In this document: in pieces, positions 32,892-44,336 of the stretch | Layout of the letters: each line of letters opens with the position of its first letter | Numbering within the stretch: the first letter of the stretch is position 1 | Assembly (NCBI GenBank): GCA_003427395.1 | Contig: BFEA01000516.1 | Location: 608,635-658,475 of the forward strand | Direction: 5' to 3' | Length of the DNA stretch: 49,841 nucleotides | From: Chara braunii | Taxonomy: Eukaryota > Streptophyta > Charophyceae > Charales > Characeae | Notes under the pieces: model-generated | The model's input: the letters and a program-made list of their open reading frames with translations, nothing else | Told to the model about the DNA's origin: nothing | Database searches by the model: none | Made by a program: the position numbers and the translations under genes

Positions 32892-33602
32892 TGCCGCTGC
32901 AGGGGGTACCCGAAGACAGCTAGAGAAGATAAGACAAGAGGGGTAACATCATAGGTGGGGAGGGGTGGGTGGGGATAAATCGCCCAGATAAGGAGCCACT
33001 AATCAAAAAGGAAAAGTTTGAACTTCGCAAAAAAAAATTCGAGAAAAAATAAAAATCCCGAGTTTTGCAAGTTCAGTAGGTCTCCCTACCTCCCATGAAG
33101 TGTGAAGTTCTCAATGAGAAAATTTTTGAACTTTCAGACTGTCGATGATTGACCGATGAGAATTCCGAAAAAAAATAAAATACAGCAAATATTCGGAATT
33201 ACTCAGATGAGAGTACGCACAGTTTGGAAAATGATAACTGCAAGAAGGATTTCCCGTACCGTTTTGAAAAAAACGAATTTCGAAAAAAAATATTTCGAAC
33301 TTCCAAGTAACGGAAAATTGCAAACAGAAATCTGAATTTTCGAAAAACAGATATTCCGGATTTCCAACAACGGAATTTCGAATTTTCAGAAGAAAAACGA
33401 CAACGGCAATTTCAGGTGTTGCGCTATTGCGATTTTCCACAACAGAAATAGCGAGAAAACAAAATCCGAGAAAAGAAGAAAAAAATTCGATTTTTGGCAG
33501 TGAGGTCAAAATCGTGATTTTGGGGGCTAACTAGTGTGCTCTAATCAATCAATCAAGACTAATCAGCTACCTAGTCCCAGATCAGGTTGTCCTGATTCAC
33601 GT

Positions 33603-33619
33603 GCGGTGTTCCGATACCA
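33603..33619 (-). other. Primer-binding site of element B
   Basis: On the minus strand TGGTATCGGAACACCGC starts two bases after the 5' LTR. Its first ten bases equal those of element A's site. Confidence 0.75.
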
Positions 33620-33621
33620 AC

Positions 33622-34100
33622 TGTTACATGCCCAGTTGGGCGATGTACATATAAACCGAGGATCCGCAATGTGATGAAAGGACTGAATGGACAATGCAGT
33701 GCAAGTGGAATCTCAACAAGCAATATGCATTCCGATACATACAAAATGGTGCTTTATAGCGCAGGGAAGACTTAGACACAAGTCCTGACCTGACCGAGAC
33801 TGACCTCTACCACGTAGTACAAGATAGCGTAGCAGAATGCTAGAATATCAATGATGAGCCCAATCAATGTCGCAATGCAGACTAAACATACATCATTCCC
33901 ATCACGAGGTGTGAAGGGGCCTGGCGCTACACACTGGAAGAGGGCACCAGGTCCAGACATGCACAGGCGAAGAGGAGGGGATCAGACGGAGAAGAGGAGG
34001 GGAGAGATGGGAAAGTCGTCAACACAAAGTCTCATTACAAGTCCCAAATAATCCCTCGTCAAAATGTCTGAAGTCCATGTCGAGTCTGGATCCAATGTCA

Positions 34101-34166
<66 letters not shown>

Positions 34167-34929
34167 GTAGTCTGCTGATGCAGTGAAGTCAGGTATCGAG
34201 AGGGTGAGAGGGAGATGGTGGACTGAGAAGAGGAAGAAGAAGAACTCTCTCTCTCTCGTATGCCAGGTACCAACCTGTGAAGATGGCGATGTGCTGCAGG
34301 TAAGTCTCCCTGGCCTCCGCCCAATCTCTCTCTCTCTAGTACTACTCTAGCTCCTATGGCGCCCAGCGCTGAAGACTACTGCTAACGCTACTAGTGCCCA
34401 GCGCTGAAGACTACTGCTAGCGCTACTACTACTCCTGCAGTGCTCCTCCAGAGTGCTGCTGCCGACTCCTGAAGACTACCTCCTGCCTCCTGAACTGCAC
34501 GTGAACTGCCTGGGAAGTGCCTAGGAACTACCTGCCTGCCTGCAGGGCGGGCCAGTCCTATATAGTGCTGGCCCGTCCAGGAGGCTGCTCTTGCCAGTGC
34601 CGAAACGTGCCAGACCCTGGCGTTGAAGCTCAACCAGGGGTTGTCTTGAAAACAGGCCCAAAATGGCCTGTGCTAAAACCCTGGTTTGTAGCCTGAGTTT
34701 CAGGGCGGGTCGAACTGATGAGTGCCTGAAAATGGCCCTCAGTTTCAGTCTGAAAACACTCAGGGCCGGAAAGGCCCTGATTTAGCCTGAAATGACGCAG
34801 GGCCTGTAGGCCCTTGTTTTCAGGCTTTCGACACGGGGCCTGTAGGCCCTTGTTTCAGGCTTTTGGCCTGAAAACGTCACGGGCCTGAAAAGTGCCCCGT
34901 GCAGCCTGTTGCAGGCGCAGCATGTATAA
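33622..34929 (-). mobile_element. 5' LTR of Ty3/gypsy element B
   Basis: A direct repeat of 25535-27137 starting TGTTACATGC. The far end reads GCATGTATAA instead of GCATGTAACA. It includes (CT)n at 34105-34165. It is a little shorter because it lacks the 404-bp block of the other LTR. No convincing 5-bp target duplication remains (GTAGG left, TAGCT right). Confidence 0.9.
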
Positions 34930-35694
34930 TAGCTGCAAATCAGCAAAAGGGGTGATGAGGATTTTCTCCCCTCTATCTCAGCAAAGCTCGAAGAGACTTG
35001 GCGCGAGACCCACAGGACTGGTACCTTGCCTCCCAGGACTACAACGAGAAATGTGTCCCGCTGCAGCAGATTACCACAAAGGTGACCTACTGCTCCTTAC
35101 TCCCAAAGGTGGACAATGCTAAAGAACTGCGAGGCATATAGTCTAAAAGGGACTGTCTCCCTCCGGCATTGATGTCCAGATGGACGTACCGCAAGTGGAG
35201 GGAGCAAGGTGCAATTTTGAAGGCCCTACCTGACGAGAAGCAGGCGGATTGTTATGGTTGGCTGGCCACTAAGAGTCGACATAAAGAAGTGCGCACTGCT
35301 TCGCTACTGGATGTGGCCAGGTGGACTCTATTCCCCATGTCTTCGTGCACTCTCCCGCGGTACTGAGCTTCTGGAAATGGTGGTTAGTGAAGATGAGGGA
35401 GCCCTCTCCGTAGGTGGTTACAGAGGAGGACGATGCAGCAGTCCTATTAGGAGCAGTAATGACTGTGAATAGGGAGGACAAAGACCAGGTTTTCGCTGTG
35501 GAAGTAATCAGGGCGGCGGTGCTCTGGGGTATATGGACCTTCAGAAACGAAAGGATTCAGGAGCGTAAGGAAGTAACCATGCTGGTTGTGAGAAACATAG
35601 CGCTGGAGAATCTGCGAGTGGCTGCAGAGGTGTAAACAGAAATCAGGGAATGATGACAGCAAAATTTTGGAGGGTTTGGGGGCACTATCCCAGG
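34930..35694 (+). pseudogene. LINE-2 ORF2 fragment, last piece
   Basis: It resumes LINE-2 after element B. TYCSLLPKVDNAKELRGI and WREQGAILKALPDEKQADCY belong to the region before the zf-RVT module. IRAAVLWGIWTFRNERIQE is the typical LINE C-terminal W-x-x-RN motif, ending VAAEV and TAA near 35635. Frameshifts separate the pieces. The 3' UTR was later hit by the U6 retrocopy at 35695. Confidence 0.65.
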
Positions 35695-35873
35695 CTGGTC
35701 AAGAAGGATCCTTTTTCTTTTTTTTTTTAATAAAATTTTTCTTTTTGTTTAAAAGAAAAAAATTTGGACCATTTCTCGATTTATGTGTCTTCCTTGCGCA
35801 GGGGCCGTGCTAAACTTCTCTGTATCGTTCCAATTTTAATGGATGTCCCGAAGGACTGGTCAAGAAGGATCCT
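35695..35873 (-). pseudogene. U6 snRNA retropseudogene with target duplication
   Basis: The minus strand from 35856 reads GTCCTTCGGGACATCC, then TTAAAATTGGAACGATACAG, AGAAGTTTAGCACGGCC, CCTGCGCAAGGAAGACAC and AAATCGAGAAATGGTCC, which is plant U6 nearly full length. The ACAGAGA box and AGC triad survive, but several conserved bases differ (GTTTAGCACGG for GATTAGCATGG). A T run and an A-rich tail follow, then an exact 18-bp direct repeat CTGGTCAAGAAGGATCCT (35695-35712, 35856-35873). No TATA box at about -30 is seen. The tail and duplication show LINE-mediated insertion, so I call it a pseudogene. Confidence 0.88.
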
Positions 35874-37648
35874 GCAACAGGCAGATTGTTTTTTTTTTTC
35901 TACTTTACAGAAGTATGCAGTAAATGAGGAAGAGTAGGTTTCAGGCCACTCTGTAACAAAGTTAGCGAAAGTTCGAGGCCCATGTATTTTGATGTGGTGT
36001 GGGGTGAGGGTGGCGGGAGGGGAGGGCCGCCCAGTTGGGCTAGGCGGTGTAGGAGTGTGCAGGCATTCGACATATGAGGTGAATGCTGGGAGACTAGATG
36101 TGCTAGTGCAGAAAGGGTGTAAGAGCTTGGCATATATGGGGAATGCTGGGAGACTGGAAGTTGTATCGCAGAAAGGGCGATGATGGGATGTGGAATCGCG
36201 GATAGGGTAATGATTGCATGAACACTACTAGGAAACGGACGGGTGGATTAGGACCCTGGTATTGGGGAGGGGAGATATATGGATTGTATGGGTTGTAGAA
36301 GGGCTATGTAGTACGTATATATACGTGGCTAATTGTCTGGGTTTTCAGGTATAGGACGAGAATGGAGTAATGGTTTAGGTGGTCCGTTCGAACTAGAGGT
36401 GGCTAATGGGAGCCAAGATTTGAGGCCTAGATTAGATAGTGGAAGTGCAGTTCTGTGAACCGACACCGCCCCCCCAAGACACTCATAGTGTGCGTCTGGG
36501 TACTGAATGGATGTTTCCCGGCCACTATGTGAGCCCTGGTTGGGGAGGACAGATATGTGTCACAGAACTGCACCCCTAGTCCTCCCTGCAAAGCGTCTCG
36601 TGCAACAGGGATAGTAGAGTGGACCTTTTTCATGTGTTGCCGCCGCTCTTCCTCTAGTCTTAACATTGCTGTATGCTTGCCGATGATAAGTAATGGAACT
36701 GTTGCTCTCAAGAATAGATGGGGACTTGTGTTGGTTTGGGAAAAAAAAAAAGAGAGAGATGGAGTTGACAGTATAAGGAGAAAGGTGCCAAGCCGGGGAG
36801 ATGGTGGGGAGGGAATTTGAGTTCTCTTGCAATGGAGATCTATTATTTCCCTGTTGCGGATTCAATATTGCAATTGTTTTTGAAACACTTGGCAGTGTGG
36901 ATGGCAGTGTGGATGGCAGTGATATGTGCGAACCTGTTTGAGGTGCATCTGTGGTGAAAGTTGATGGTCACTGCAACTGTGCAACAGTGGCTTCGGATGT
37001 TTAGCTAAATAGGGTTCCAACTTCGAACACACGAGAGAGGGAGACAGAAAGAGAAACAGAGAGTGAGAAAGGAGGCAGAGAGAAAGGTCCAGCCAACACC
37101 CATTGTAAGCTGGGATGCCTTTGTTTGGTTGCCTGAGTACAAGTTTGCCTGAGTATAGGTCACACATAGATTGCAGACTAACTTTGTTGTCGTGACGTTT
37201 GGTTGCAGACATGCCAGCGTTTCACAGCAGATGAAATCGGTTCACTGAGCAAAGCTGGGAAGGACAGGAGCTCATTCTGAGTGCCGTGTATGGTTTCCTT
37301 CAATGTTGCCTTTTTGGCAACGATTGCTGCATGATTGTTGCTGGCGGCTGCCCAACAACACGAAGCCAAGCTACAGTCACCGATGATTCTCCAACAATCA
37401 CTGGATAATCCTTGGCAATGTTGTCATCGTCTCCCGAAAATTCCAATTTACCACTGTAGTTCTTTTAGAAAGGTATATTGACGAAAGACTCAGAGGATAA
37501 TTGCATGAAAATGTTTGACTGCATCTGACGATAGCTGTAGCCAAGTACATCCAGGAAATAGAAACGGCTTTTGTGTGGTACCTGGCTTATGAAAACACCT
37601 CATCATCCTAGTTAAACTAAACCGGATTCTCTGTATCAGGACTGCAAA
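35874..37648. other. No gene seen; 59-bp tandem pair
   Basis: Upstream DNA of the Roco gene. Two copies of a 59-bp unit (CATAT..., then GAATGCTGGGAGACT, then GCAGAAAGGG) start at about 36071 and 36130. A GGCAGTGTGGAT repeat is at 36891-36915. No clear TATA box or further exon was recognised, but a 5' UTR exon could lie here. Confidence 0.35.
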
Positions 37649-40399
37649 ATGGCTGAGGAGGAAGTTTCTGGACGGCAGCTTCTGTGTCTTACATTCGTAT
37701 TTTGGGATATTGATGTCATCCGATTTCCATTACTCCTCCAGCAAGACGAAGCCCTGTCGTGGGTTTGGCAGCGGCCGCGTTTCCAGCAACCTCGCGGGGC
37801 TGAGCATGCAGGGAACCTCGTTAACGGCCAAGTGCAGTGGACACCTCAGTTCTTGTTATCTGCATGGAAGTCTGCGAGTCTGTGTGATGATGTGCCATCA
37901 CTGAAGGAGTTCCTGGCTGACGATCCAAGAGTTCTGAGCTGTTTCTGGAAAGAGATGGCTAGCAAAACCTTTGAAGAACACGACGGAAATCATGGAGTCG
38001 CTATTTCGTTAGCTATGTTGGATGTCATGGACAGGCCATGGTCTAAGTTTTGGAGAGGAGATAATGATGCTGACCTTGTAACATCAGTAAATATGCATAC
38101 ATTGGAAAGAATCTTCTGTTTGCACAAAGATTCATTCCAGCAGCTAAGGGTCCTTGTAATTTTTTTTGTTGGGGAACAGGACACTCGGTGGCCACCAAAC
38201 AATTTTGGCTTTCATAGCTTATCTCTATTCAAAGGGCTTTCTCATGTCCTTAGCAATTCCAGGTGTCGCATTGAGAAATTGTCACTTCACATTGGCATTG
38301 TCGAACCAGAAGTAGGTCCTCTGTTGGCAGACATGCTGAGCCACAACTTCTCTCTTACTTACTTAGATCTTTCCTCACACTTGTCAGGCGAGGAATTTGC
38401 AGCTCGCATTGCAGAGGGCGTTGTGAAAAACAGAAGCTTACAGAAGTGTTACTTGGCTTTTACGCTTGACGGTAATCAAACTGTAGCTGCTAGACTTGTT
38501 GCTGAATTGGCAAATGGGCTGGCAACCTCAAGTGGTGCTCCAATTCATGTCATTCCCCAGGGTTCTGCATCGTCAGGAGTCATAGCGACAATAGGGGGAC
38601 CGGCAAGTTCGGCGGCTGAGATAAGGCAAACCTCAGCAAACAGCGGAGCAAGGCAGCGAGGAAGCCAACTCCAGAAGCTCCTTCTCAAATGCTTCGATAC
38701 AGAACTCAGGGATGCTCAAGGCCTTGCAAAGTTGGTTGCATTGAACACAACACTGAAGCAGCTGAGCCTGAAGTTTCACGAATGGTCCGCTGAAGTAATG
38801 TTGACAGTGCTTGAAGGACTCAAACAAAACAGATCCTTGGAAATTCTCGAGTTTTTCACATTTTCTCCCTCCATAGCCAGCAGCCTTAATACTCTTCAGC
38901 GAGCACAGTTAGAGTCCATTCTTCACCAAAACTCGACTCTCAGGTGTTTTCAAGCTCCTCTTCGACCAGACGACATTTTGATGGTTCATAACAGACTGGA
39001 AAGAAACTATTGGGAGCGTTCTGTGTTGAAGGCTGCAGGCACCGCGCAGTATTCTTCAAGCGAGCACATCAAATGCTTCTTGGCTGGCGATCCACTTGTG
39101 GGCAAGACCACACTCAGGAATTCCATGTCTCGAGGGAGCAGATTGCAGTCAATGGTCTATGGAGTGTTAACCTTGGCTCAGCCTGTTGGTCGTCGGACAC
39201 GAGGGATTGAGGTTAAGTGTTTGAGTAAAAAAAGTGAGGAATCTGGCAATATCAATATCCATTTGTGGGATCTGGGCGGACAGCAAGAATACCACACGAT
39301 TCATGATCTCCTCATGCCCACTCTTGGAAATGATATGGCGATTCCACCACTGTTTGTGCTGGTTTGTGATCCTGTAAGTGCGAACCCTGGGCACAAACAA
39401 AATTCTTCACGTGTATGGAGGTCAATGGATGACTTGGAGAGGAGTTTGGGATACTGGCTGAAATTCATTGCTGCCAACTGTGTCCCGCATTGTAAGCCTT
39501 TAGTGATCCTGGTCTTCAACCCTCATTATCCGCTTCCAAGTTCACCGACATTTGAACATCAGGTGCACGAGCTGCAGAAATGGGCATTCATGAGATTTCA
39601 AAACGTGCTGGACATTGCAGAGGAGTTTCTTGTTGTTGATGCACGGAAAACAAAGGATGCTGAAAGGGTGAGCAATCTCCTGTTCTATCGAGCGAAAAGA
39701 ATCCTGGAAAGGTCTAAAGTGTTGCTCATCATGGAAAAAATTCTGTCAAAGGTTGTCTCACTTCCAAAGAGTGAACCTCTTCTTTCCCGAAAGGATTTTG
39801 ATCAGGCCTGTTATGAGGCCACACATTCCACTATAGAATCTTTGAAAGAACACCTGCCGCACGATTGTCCAGACTTGTCTGATTTTCCAAAAGGTCCAGG
39901 AAAACCAGGAAGGGGAGCGGAATCATCGACAGCCTTATCGAGTATGCTGACTGATCTAGGCAACATAGCGGCTCGCTACCTCCATGACATCGGTGAGGTC
40001 ATCTGGTTCGAGCCACTGCCATTTGTGATTGTCCAGCCGCAGTGGTTTTGCTGTAGAGTTGTAGGGCACCTAATCCCAACAAATTTCCACGACTCAGGAG
40101 TCCGTGATGGGATTGCTGATTTGAAGCTTTTGAAAAGTATACTAAAGACTTCTCTCCCAGAGAAAAACTATGTGCATGTGAACTATTTGGTGGAACTGAT
40201 GGCAAGGATGGAGCTTGGGTACAAGGTCGATAACGGGCAAGGCATGATGATACCTGGATGTCTTCGCGATAGAAGGAGTGATGGTGACATAAAATGGGAG
40301 CTGGCGCGGCATGAACAGAGCTGTTGCTTCGGGTTTCGGATTGAGTGCAGGGATAAGGAGCGGACGATGCTGTCAGCCGGTTTCTTTCATCGTTTGCAG
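37649..40399 (+). CDS. LRR-Roc-COR (Roco family) protein, large exon
   Basis: Roco proteins are large GTPases that couple a Ras-like Roc domain to a COR dimerisation domain and act in signalling; partners here are unknown. The ATG context is CAAAATGG. About 200 N-terminal residues have no recognised domain. RI-type leucine-rich repeats follow (residues ~207-280 and ~340-440, e.g. LTYLDLSSHL and LKQLSLKFHEW). Roc has P-loop GDPLVGKTT (480-488) and G3 DLGGQQEYH (541-549); an NKxD-like G4 is not obvious (VFNPHYP). COR follows (from ~700; IWFEPLPFVIVQPQWF at 785-800). The open frame continues to 40480, but CAG|GTGCGT at 40399/40400 is a likely intron donor, phase 0 after residue 917, because the last 26 residues look unlike COR. 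Downstream exons are not found before repeats begin. The frame is clean, unlike all its neighbours, so it is probably a live host gene. Confidence 0.82.
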
Positions 40400-40603
40400 G
40401 TGCGTATTGTTTCTCACATCCCCTTGCTCCTTCCTGTGCAATCACTAACTGCTCAGAAGCATTATCACAAAGCACTTTGATAAGGCACCAGCCAAAAGGT
40501 GAGATAAACATTCACATTACGAGTTCAATCCAACCCTCTCTCCTATCCTCTTCTTCACCTGTCCCCCTTTGCTTCCTAATATGTCTTTTCTTATCTTATA
40601 GGG

Positions 40604-40757
40604 TTTTTTTTTTTTTTTTTTTTATATATATATATATATCGTCAAATAGAACTGCCCGGTAAACCGTAGGCAGAGAGGGAGAAGAGGACAACAAACGAGG
40701 GGCTGTGACAAACTGTTTCATCGGAGTTTCACCGACTCATCAGGAGGCTGAACCCTA
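40604..40757 (-). mobile_element. Hammerhead-bearing dispersed repeat, copy 2, with poly(A)
   Basis: The minus strand starts AGGGTTCAGCC at 40757, exactly at the cleavage point predicted in copy 1. It carries CTGATGA, stem II GTCGG/CCGAT (last pair now G-U) and GAAAC, and then runs to TTTGACGAT. It ends in (AT)n (40624-40639) and A20 (40604-40623). The upstream stem III strand is missing, so this copy could not cleave itself. It lies between the Roco exon and an LTR, possibly inside the gene's intron. Confidence 0.65.
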
Positions 40758-40812
40758 TATGTCAACATCGTTGAAGATCTATTCTCTTTGAAGTTTGAAG
40801 TCCCCCCCCCCT

Positions 40813-41587
40813 TGTAAGGAACCAGCGAATGAGAACTCAAAAATTTCGAGATGCAAAAAAGGCTGACAGGAGGCCAATTACGAATCAGCCAAGTTGAACG
40901 CAAAATAACAAAGTGGGAGCACATCAAAATAAAGCACACACTGAACACTGAAGTCCCTTGACAATGAAAGAACTCCTTGCACTTCTAGCAATGTAGTAGC
41001 CCTACTACGATGTCTCTACCTATACTACTCTCTTACTCAACCTAGATACCGCAGCGTAGCCCCTCTCACTCTCTCCTTCCTCTCCCCTCTCGCTAGACGT
41101 TGCTGAAGAATCTGATCACAGTAGGTGCACCTCAGCCAAACCCAGGTAAGTATCCTCCCCTCCTAAATGCCACTCCACTTCCCTGATTACTTTCGCTACT
41201 CACTACCCGCTTCCGCTGAGTCTTGCTGCCTCAAGCTATGGCAGGCACAGGCCAGGAAGCCAACGCTATGCCGCCCTCTTCTGCACGGGTGCTCGTCTGC
41301 TGCACACACTGCTAGCACTGCAGCGTGGTGCTCACTACTTGATTGTGCCTCTGCCCCTGCCCTCCTCTCTTTTGTCTCTTCCGAGGCTGGGGTTTGGGCA
41401 TCCGAAGGCATTCCCTGTCAACCTACCGACCTGGGTCTGGGTCCCAGTGCATGTAACTACCTGTGCGGCATCCTGACAGGGCGTGCTGTGCAGGTTGCTG
41501 GTCTGGGACATAGTCGTTTTCCAGGGTTAGCCTGTTTCTTTACGGGCAGTCGTCATTCTGAGCACGGCTGAGGCCTGGGGCCTCACA
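40813..41587 (-). mobile_element. LTR, with adjacent polypurine tract
   Basis: The 775-bp block has minus-strand ends TGTGAGG and CCTTACA (imperfect terminal inverted repeats). Minus-strand TAAGGGGGTGAGAA (41588-41601) directly precedes it like a polypurine tract. It would be the 3' LTR of a minus-strand Ty3-type element lying to its right. No second LTR is in the window, so this is a structural inference. Confidence 0.45.
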
Positions 41588-41699
41588 TTCTCACCCCCTT
41601 AGGTCTGAAAGTCCTCTGACAACCCTTATGCTTGTCGTTGCCCTTGCTTTTCCTTAGGAGCCCTCTCACGTTGTGAAACCACTTCGGTCGCAGACTGAA

Positions 41700-42030
41700 T
41701 CAATGCTCTTGTCGACCACCTGTCTTGTCTGCATCCAAACCCTCTAACCTACACTTGTCTACATCCCAACTTTCTAGTCTGGCTTTTCTGATTCTAGCTT
41801 TCTGTTCTCTATCTGCTACGTTTCGGAGTTCGGCCTCTAACTTTGCACAAAGATTGGGTGCCTGTTGTATTTCCAGGGCTGCTTTTGACAATGGGAGTGG
41901 CTGGCTGGACTGCACACTAGACATTTGACTTCAAGGGGTGCCCTGACTAGCACCTGCTACGCTGGAAGGAGAAGCTACCTGTGTCTGCTGGCTCTGCGAA
42001 GCCATTACTGCTGTGACAGCTCGACTGTGT
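41700..42030 (-). pseudogene. Gag-like N-terminal fragment
   Basis: Minus-strand reading MASQSQQTQVASPSSVAGAS, then a stop, then LEIQQAPNLCAKLEAELRNV and REQKARIRKARLESWDVDKC. The Ser/Gln-rich start and charged coiled coil resemble Gag N-termini of the Ty3 elements here. Its position between pol's end and the LTR suggests a deletion derivative of a second element. Weak call. Confidence 0.35.
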
Positions 42031-42169
42031 GCAGCTGCCGCTGCTATAGCCAAGGGCCTATCCGCTGCTGTTGTTGGCTCTCAGCTCTACGCCTGCGGCT
42101 GCTCTCCTCAGCAAGCCTCCTCAACATCCCTTACTCCCCTGGCCCTAGCACAAGGTAAGTAAGAGGTTG

Positions 42170-43114
42170 ACAAAGTGAGTTCTGTCTTGAGAGTCCTCTC
42201 ATTGTGAGAAATCTATGGTTGGGGGGAGCATTATGAGGTACATTGCTCCTTACCTTATCTACCCTCTTCGTTGCTTCTTACCATGAGGAAGTGAGTTCTG
42301 TCTTGAGAGTCCTCTCATTGTGAGGTGTCACGAGCGCTCAACCTTGAGAGTCGACATTCTTCCGTGGGAGCAAGCTGGTGGGAGACGGGCATTGCCTCTG
42401 AAGGTTCTTGGACGAAGCACATGGGTCATGGTCACCATGCCAACCTGCTGGGACTAGTACACGCATGCTTTGCCGCTTGTCCTTTGGTCTGCATGCTGCT
42501 CTGTAGAGGTCATGTCGAGCAGGCCAGCCCTATGAGGTAGAGACGAGTACCGGACCGTCTATAAAGAGACTCTGGCGGGGATGCACAACTTGTGCTGTAC
42601 GCGAGTTATAGTACGGCTGGGGCTGGCCAGTTCTGCATTGACTTGGGGCACAGGGGTGGGCCGATTGCACACCTTCAGGCACGCCGCTGAACCAAAGCTT
42701 CAGGACGTTGACACAAGTGACAACTCAAGAAGGATACAAGGGGAGGAAAGATTTCAGTAAACAGTTGAACTGTTTACTATTGTAAAATTTCATTCTGCAT
42801 GCACACCAGCAAATGATTTTATTTTTATTTTTGATTCGTTAGTTGTGATGGACTATGCTAACAACGGACAGACAACTGCAGATAGGTAGTAATTATTCCT
42901 TTCTGCATTGCAATCTGTTTCAGACTAGTCAAAAGTAGGAACAAAATTGTTTGTAGGAATCTGAGATTATCTGTTGTTACCGCTTGGCTACATTCTGAAA
43001 AGCTGGACCGAACAATTATTTTACTTTGCTAACAACTGACAGACAACTGCAGATAGGTAGTAATTATTCCTTGCTGCATTGCAATCTGTTTCAGACTAGT
43101 CAAAAGTAGGAACT
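42170..43114. repeat. Gene-free stretch with two direct-repeat pairs
   Basis: GTGAGTTCTGTCTTGAGAGT...CATTGTGAG (about 33 bp) occurs at about 42176 and 42290. An 87-bp segment beginning GCTAACAAC and ending AAAAGTAGGAAC occurs at 42857 and 43028 (171 bp apart, few differences). A TGTCAC...GTGACA pair at 42327-42721 was considered as an LTR and not accepted. Confidence 0.55.
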
Positions 43115-44237
43115 TCATGCTGGTGCCTTCCCCTTCAATTGCTTATCATACTCGGCCACAATCTGAGGAGCTGTCTTAACGAGTTCCTCCCTCGTAAACC
43201 ATCGATCTTCCTTAGGATCCGTATGATGCCTGAACCGTACTCTGTATTGTCTTGCAGGTTTATGCGGTCTACCGTTGCCAGCTGGCTTGGGAACAGGCAT
43301 GTCTCTGTGCTCCAGGGTATTGTCGACGTCCACGTGGCCATCCATGGTTGGGGGCAGCATAGATCTCCGAGATGGGAACTGTTCTGTCTCAGCGAAAGGA
43401 GCGAGCTTTGAGGCATGAAACATAGGGTGAGTGCGTAAGTGACCAGGGATACGGATAACGTACGAGGGACCATCCATCTCACTACCCACAACATCCAGGA
43501 CTTCCTAGGGACCGAAGTACTGAGGCATTAGTTTCCTAGAGATGCCGAACTCCTGTCCCAATTCACTAGCCTTAACCCAAATACATTCCCCTACCTGAAA
43601 TGTGGACTGTCGGCGATGCTTGTTCTCAGAAGCAATCATTGCTTCCTGAGATTGCTTCCTGAGACTTCTTGATGTTCTCGACAGCTTGCTGCAGCAACTT
43701 CTCGTACTGGACACCAAACTCAATGGTTCCAGGAGTTGCAGCAGGTCGGTTTTCGAGAAGGAGGAAATCTAGTGCAGATCTAGGCTTCCACCCCAGATGC
43801 AGCTGATTCGGGGTGACCCCGGTGGTGCTGTGTACAACGTTATTGTACAGACTAGCGATGAGAGGTAATTTCTCATCCCAGTCATCTTGGTTGGGCTTGA
43901 TATAATGCCTCAGCAGATGTTGCACCACCCGGTTCATCTGTTCAGCCTGTCCATTTGCTTCGGGATGATTCCCAGAAGTCATTTGGAGCTGGTTGCCTAT
44001 CTGTTCAACGACCTTCTTTCACATCTCGCTTGTGAAATGCACATCTCTATCACTAACGATCGTCTTTGGCAGTCCAAAGTCACGCACCCAGTTATCCATG
44101 AATAACTTGATGACGTGTTCAGTCCTGGCGGTCTTCGACATGGCAATTAGTCTAGCAAAATTAGTGAACCTATCAACTATGACAAAGATATGTCTCTTGC
44201 CATTCTTGCTGGTCACGAGGGTATCCATGAAGTCCAT
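43115..44237 (-). pseudogene. Ty3/gypsy element C integrase and chromodomain-like tail
   Basis: In minus-strand order: integrase core MDFMDTLVTSKNGK...IFVIVDRFT with SDRDVHFTSEM (catalytic Asp kept) at 44237-44019, then HPEANGQAEQMNRVV (catalytic Glu) at 43982-43626, then the GECIWVKASELGQ module, and lastly SYVIRIPGHLRTHPMFHASK and the chromodomain-like QYRVRFRHHTDPKEDRWFT (43489-43115). Stops and shifts separate these. It would join element DNA to the chromosome; it is now inactive. Confidence 0.8.
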
Positions 44238-44336
44238 GGAGATACTCTGTCCCGGACCAGCAGGGATGGGTAAAGGATCGAGTAACCCAAGTGGAGCTTG
44301 AGTACGCGGCTTGTCTCGCTGACAGACCTGACAGGT

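Noticed and set aside
39999-40511. 170-codon minus-strand frame opposite the Roco gene
   Set aside because: It is a shadow of the conserved COR coding strand.
42327-42721. TGTCAC...GTGACA block as a 395-bp LTR
   Set aside because: No target duplication, primer site or polypurine tract fits either orientation.
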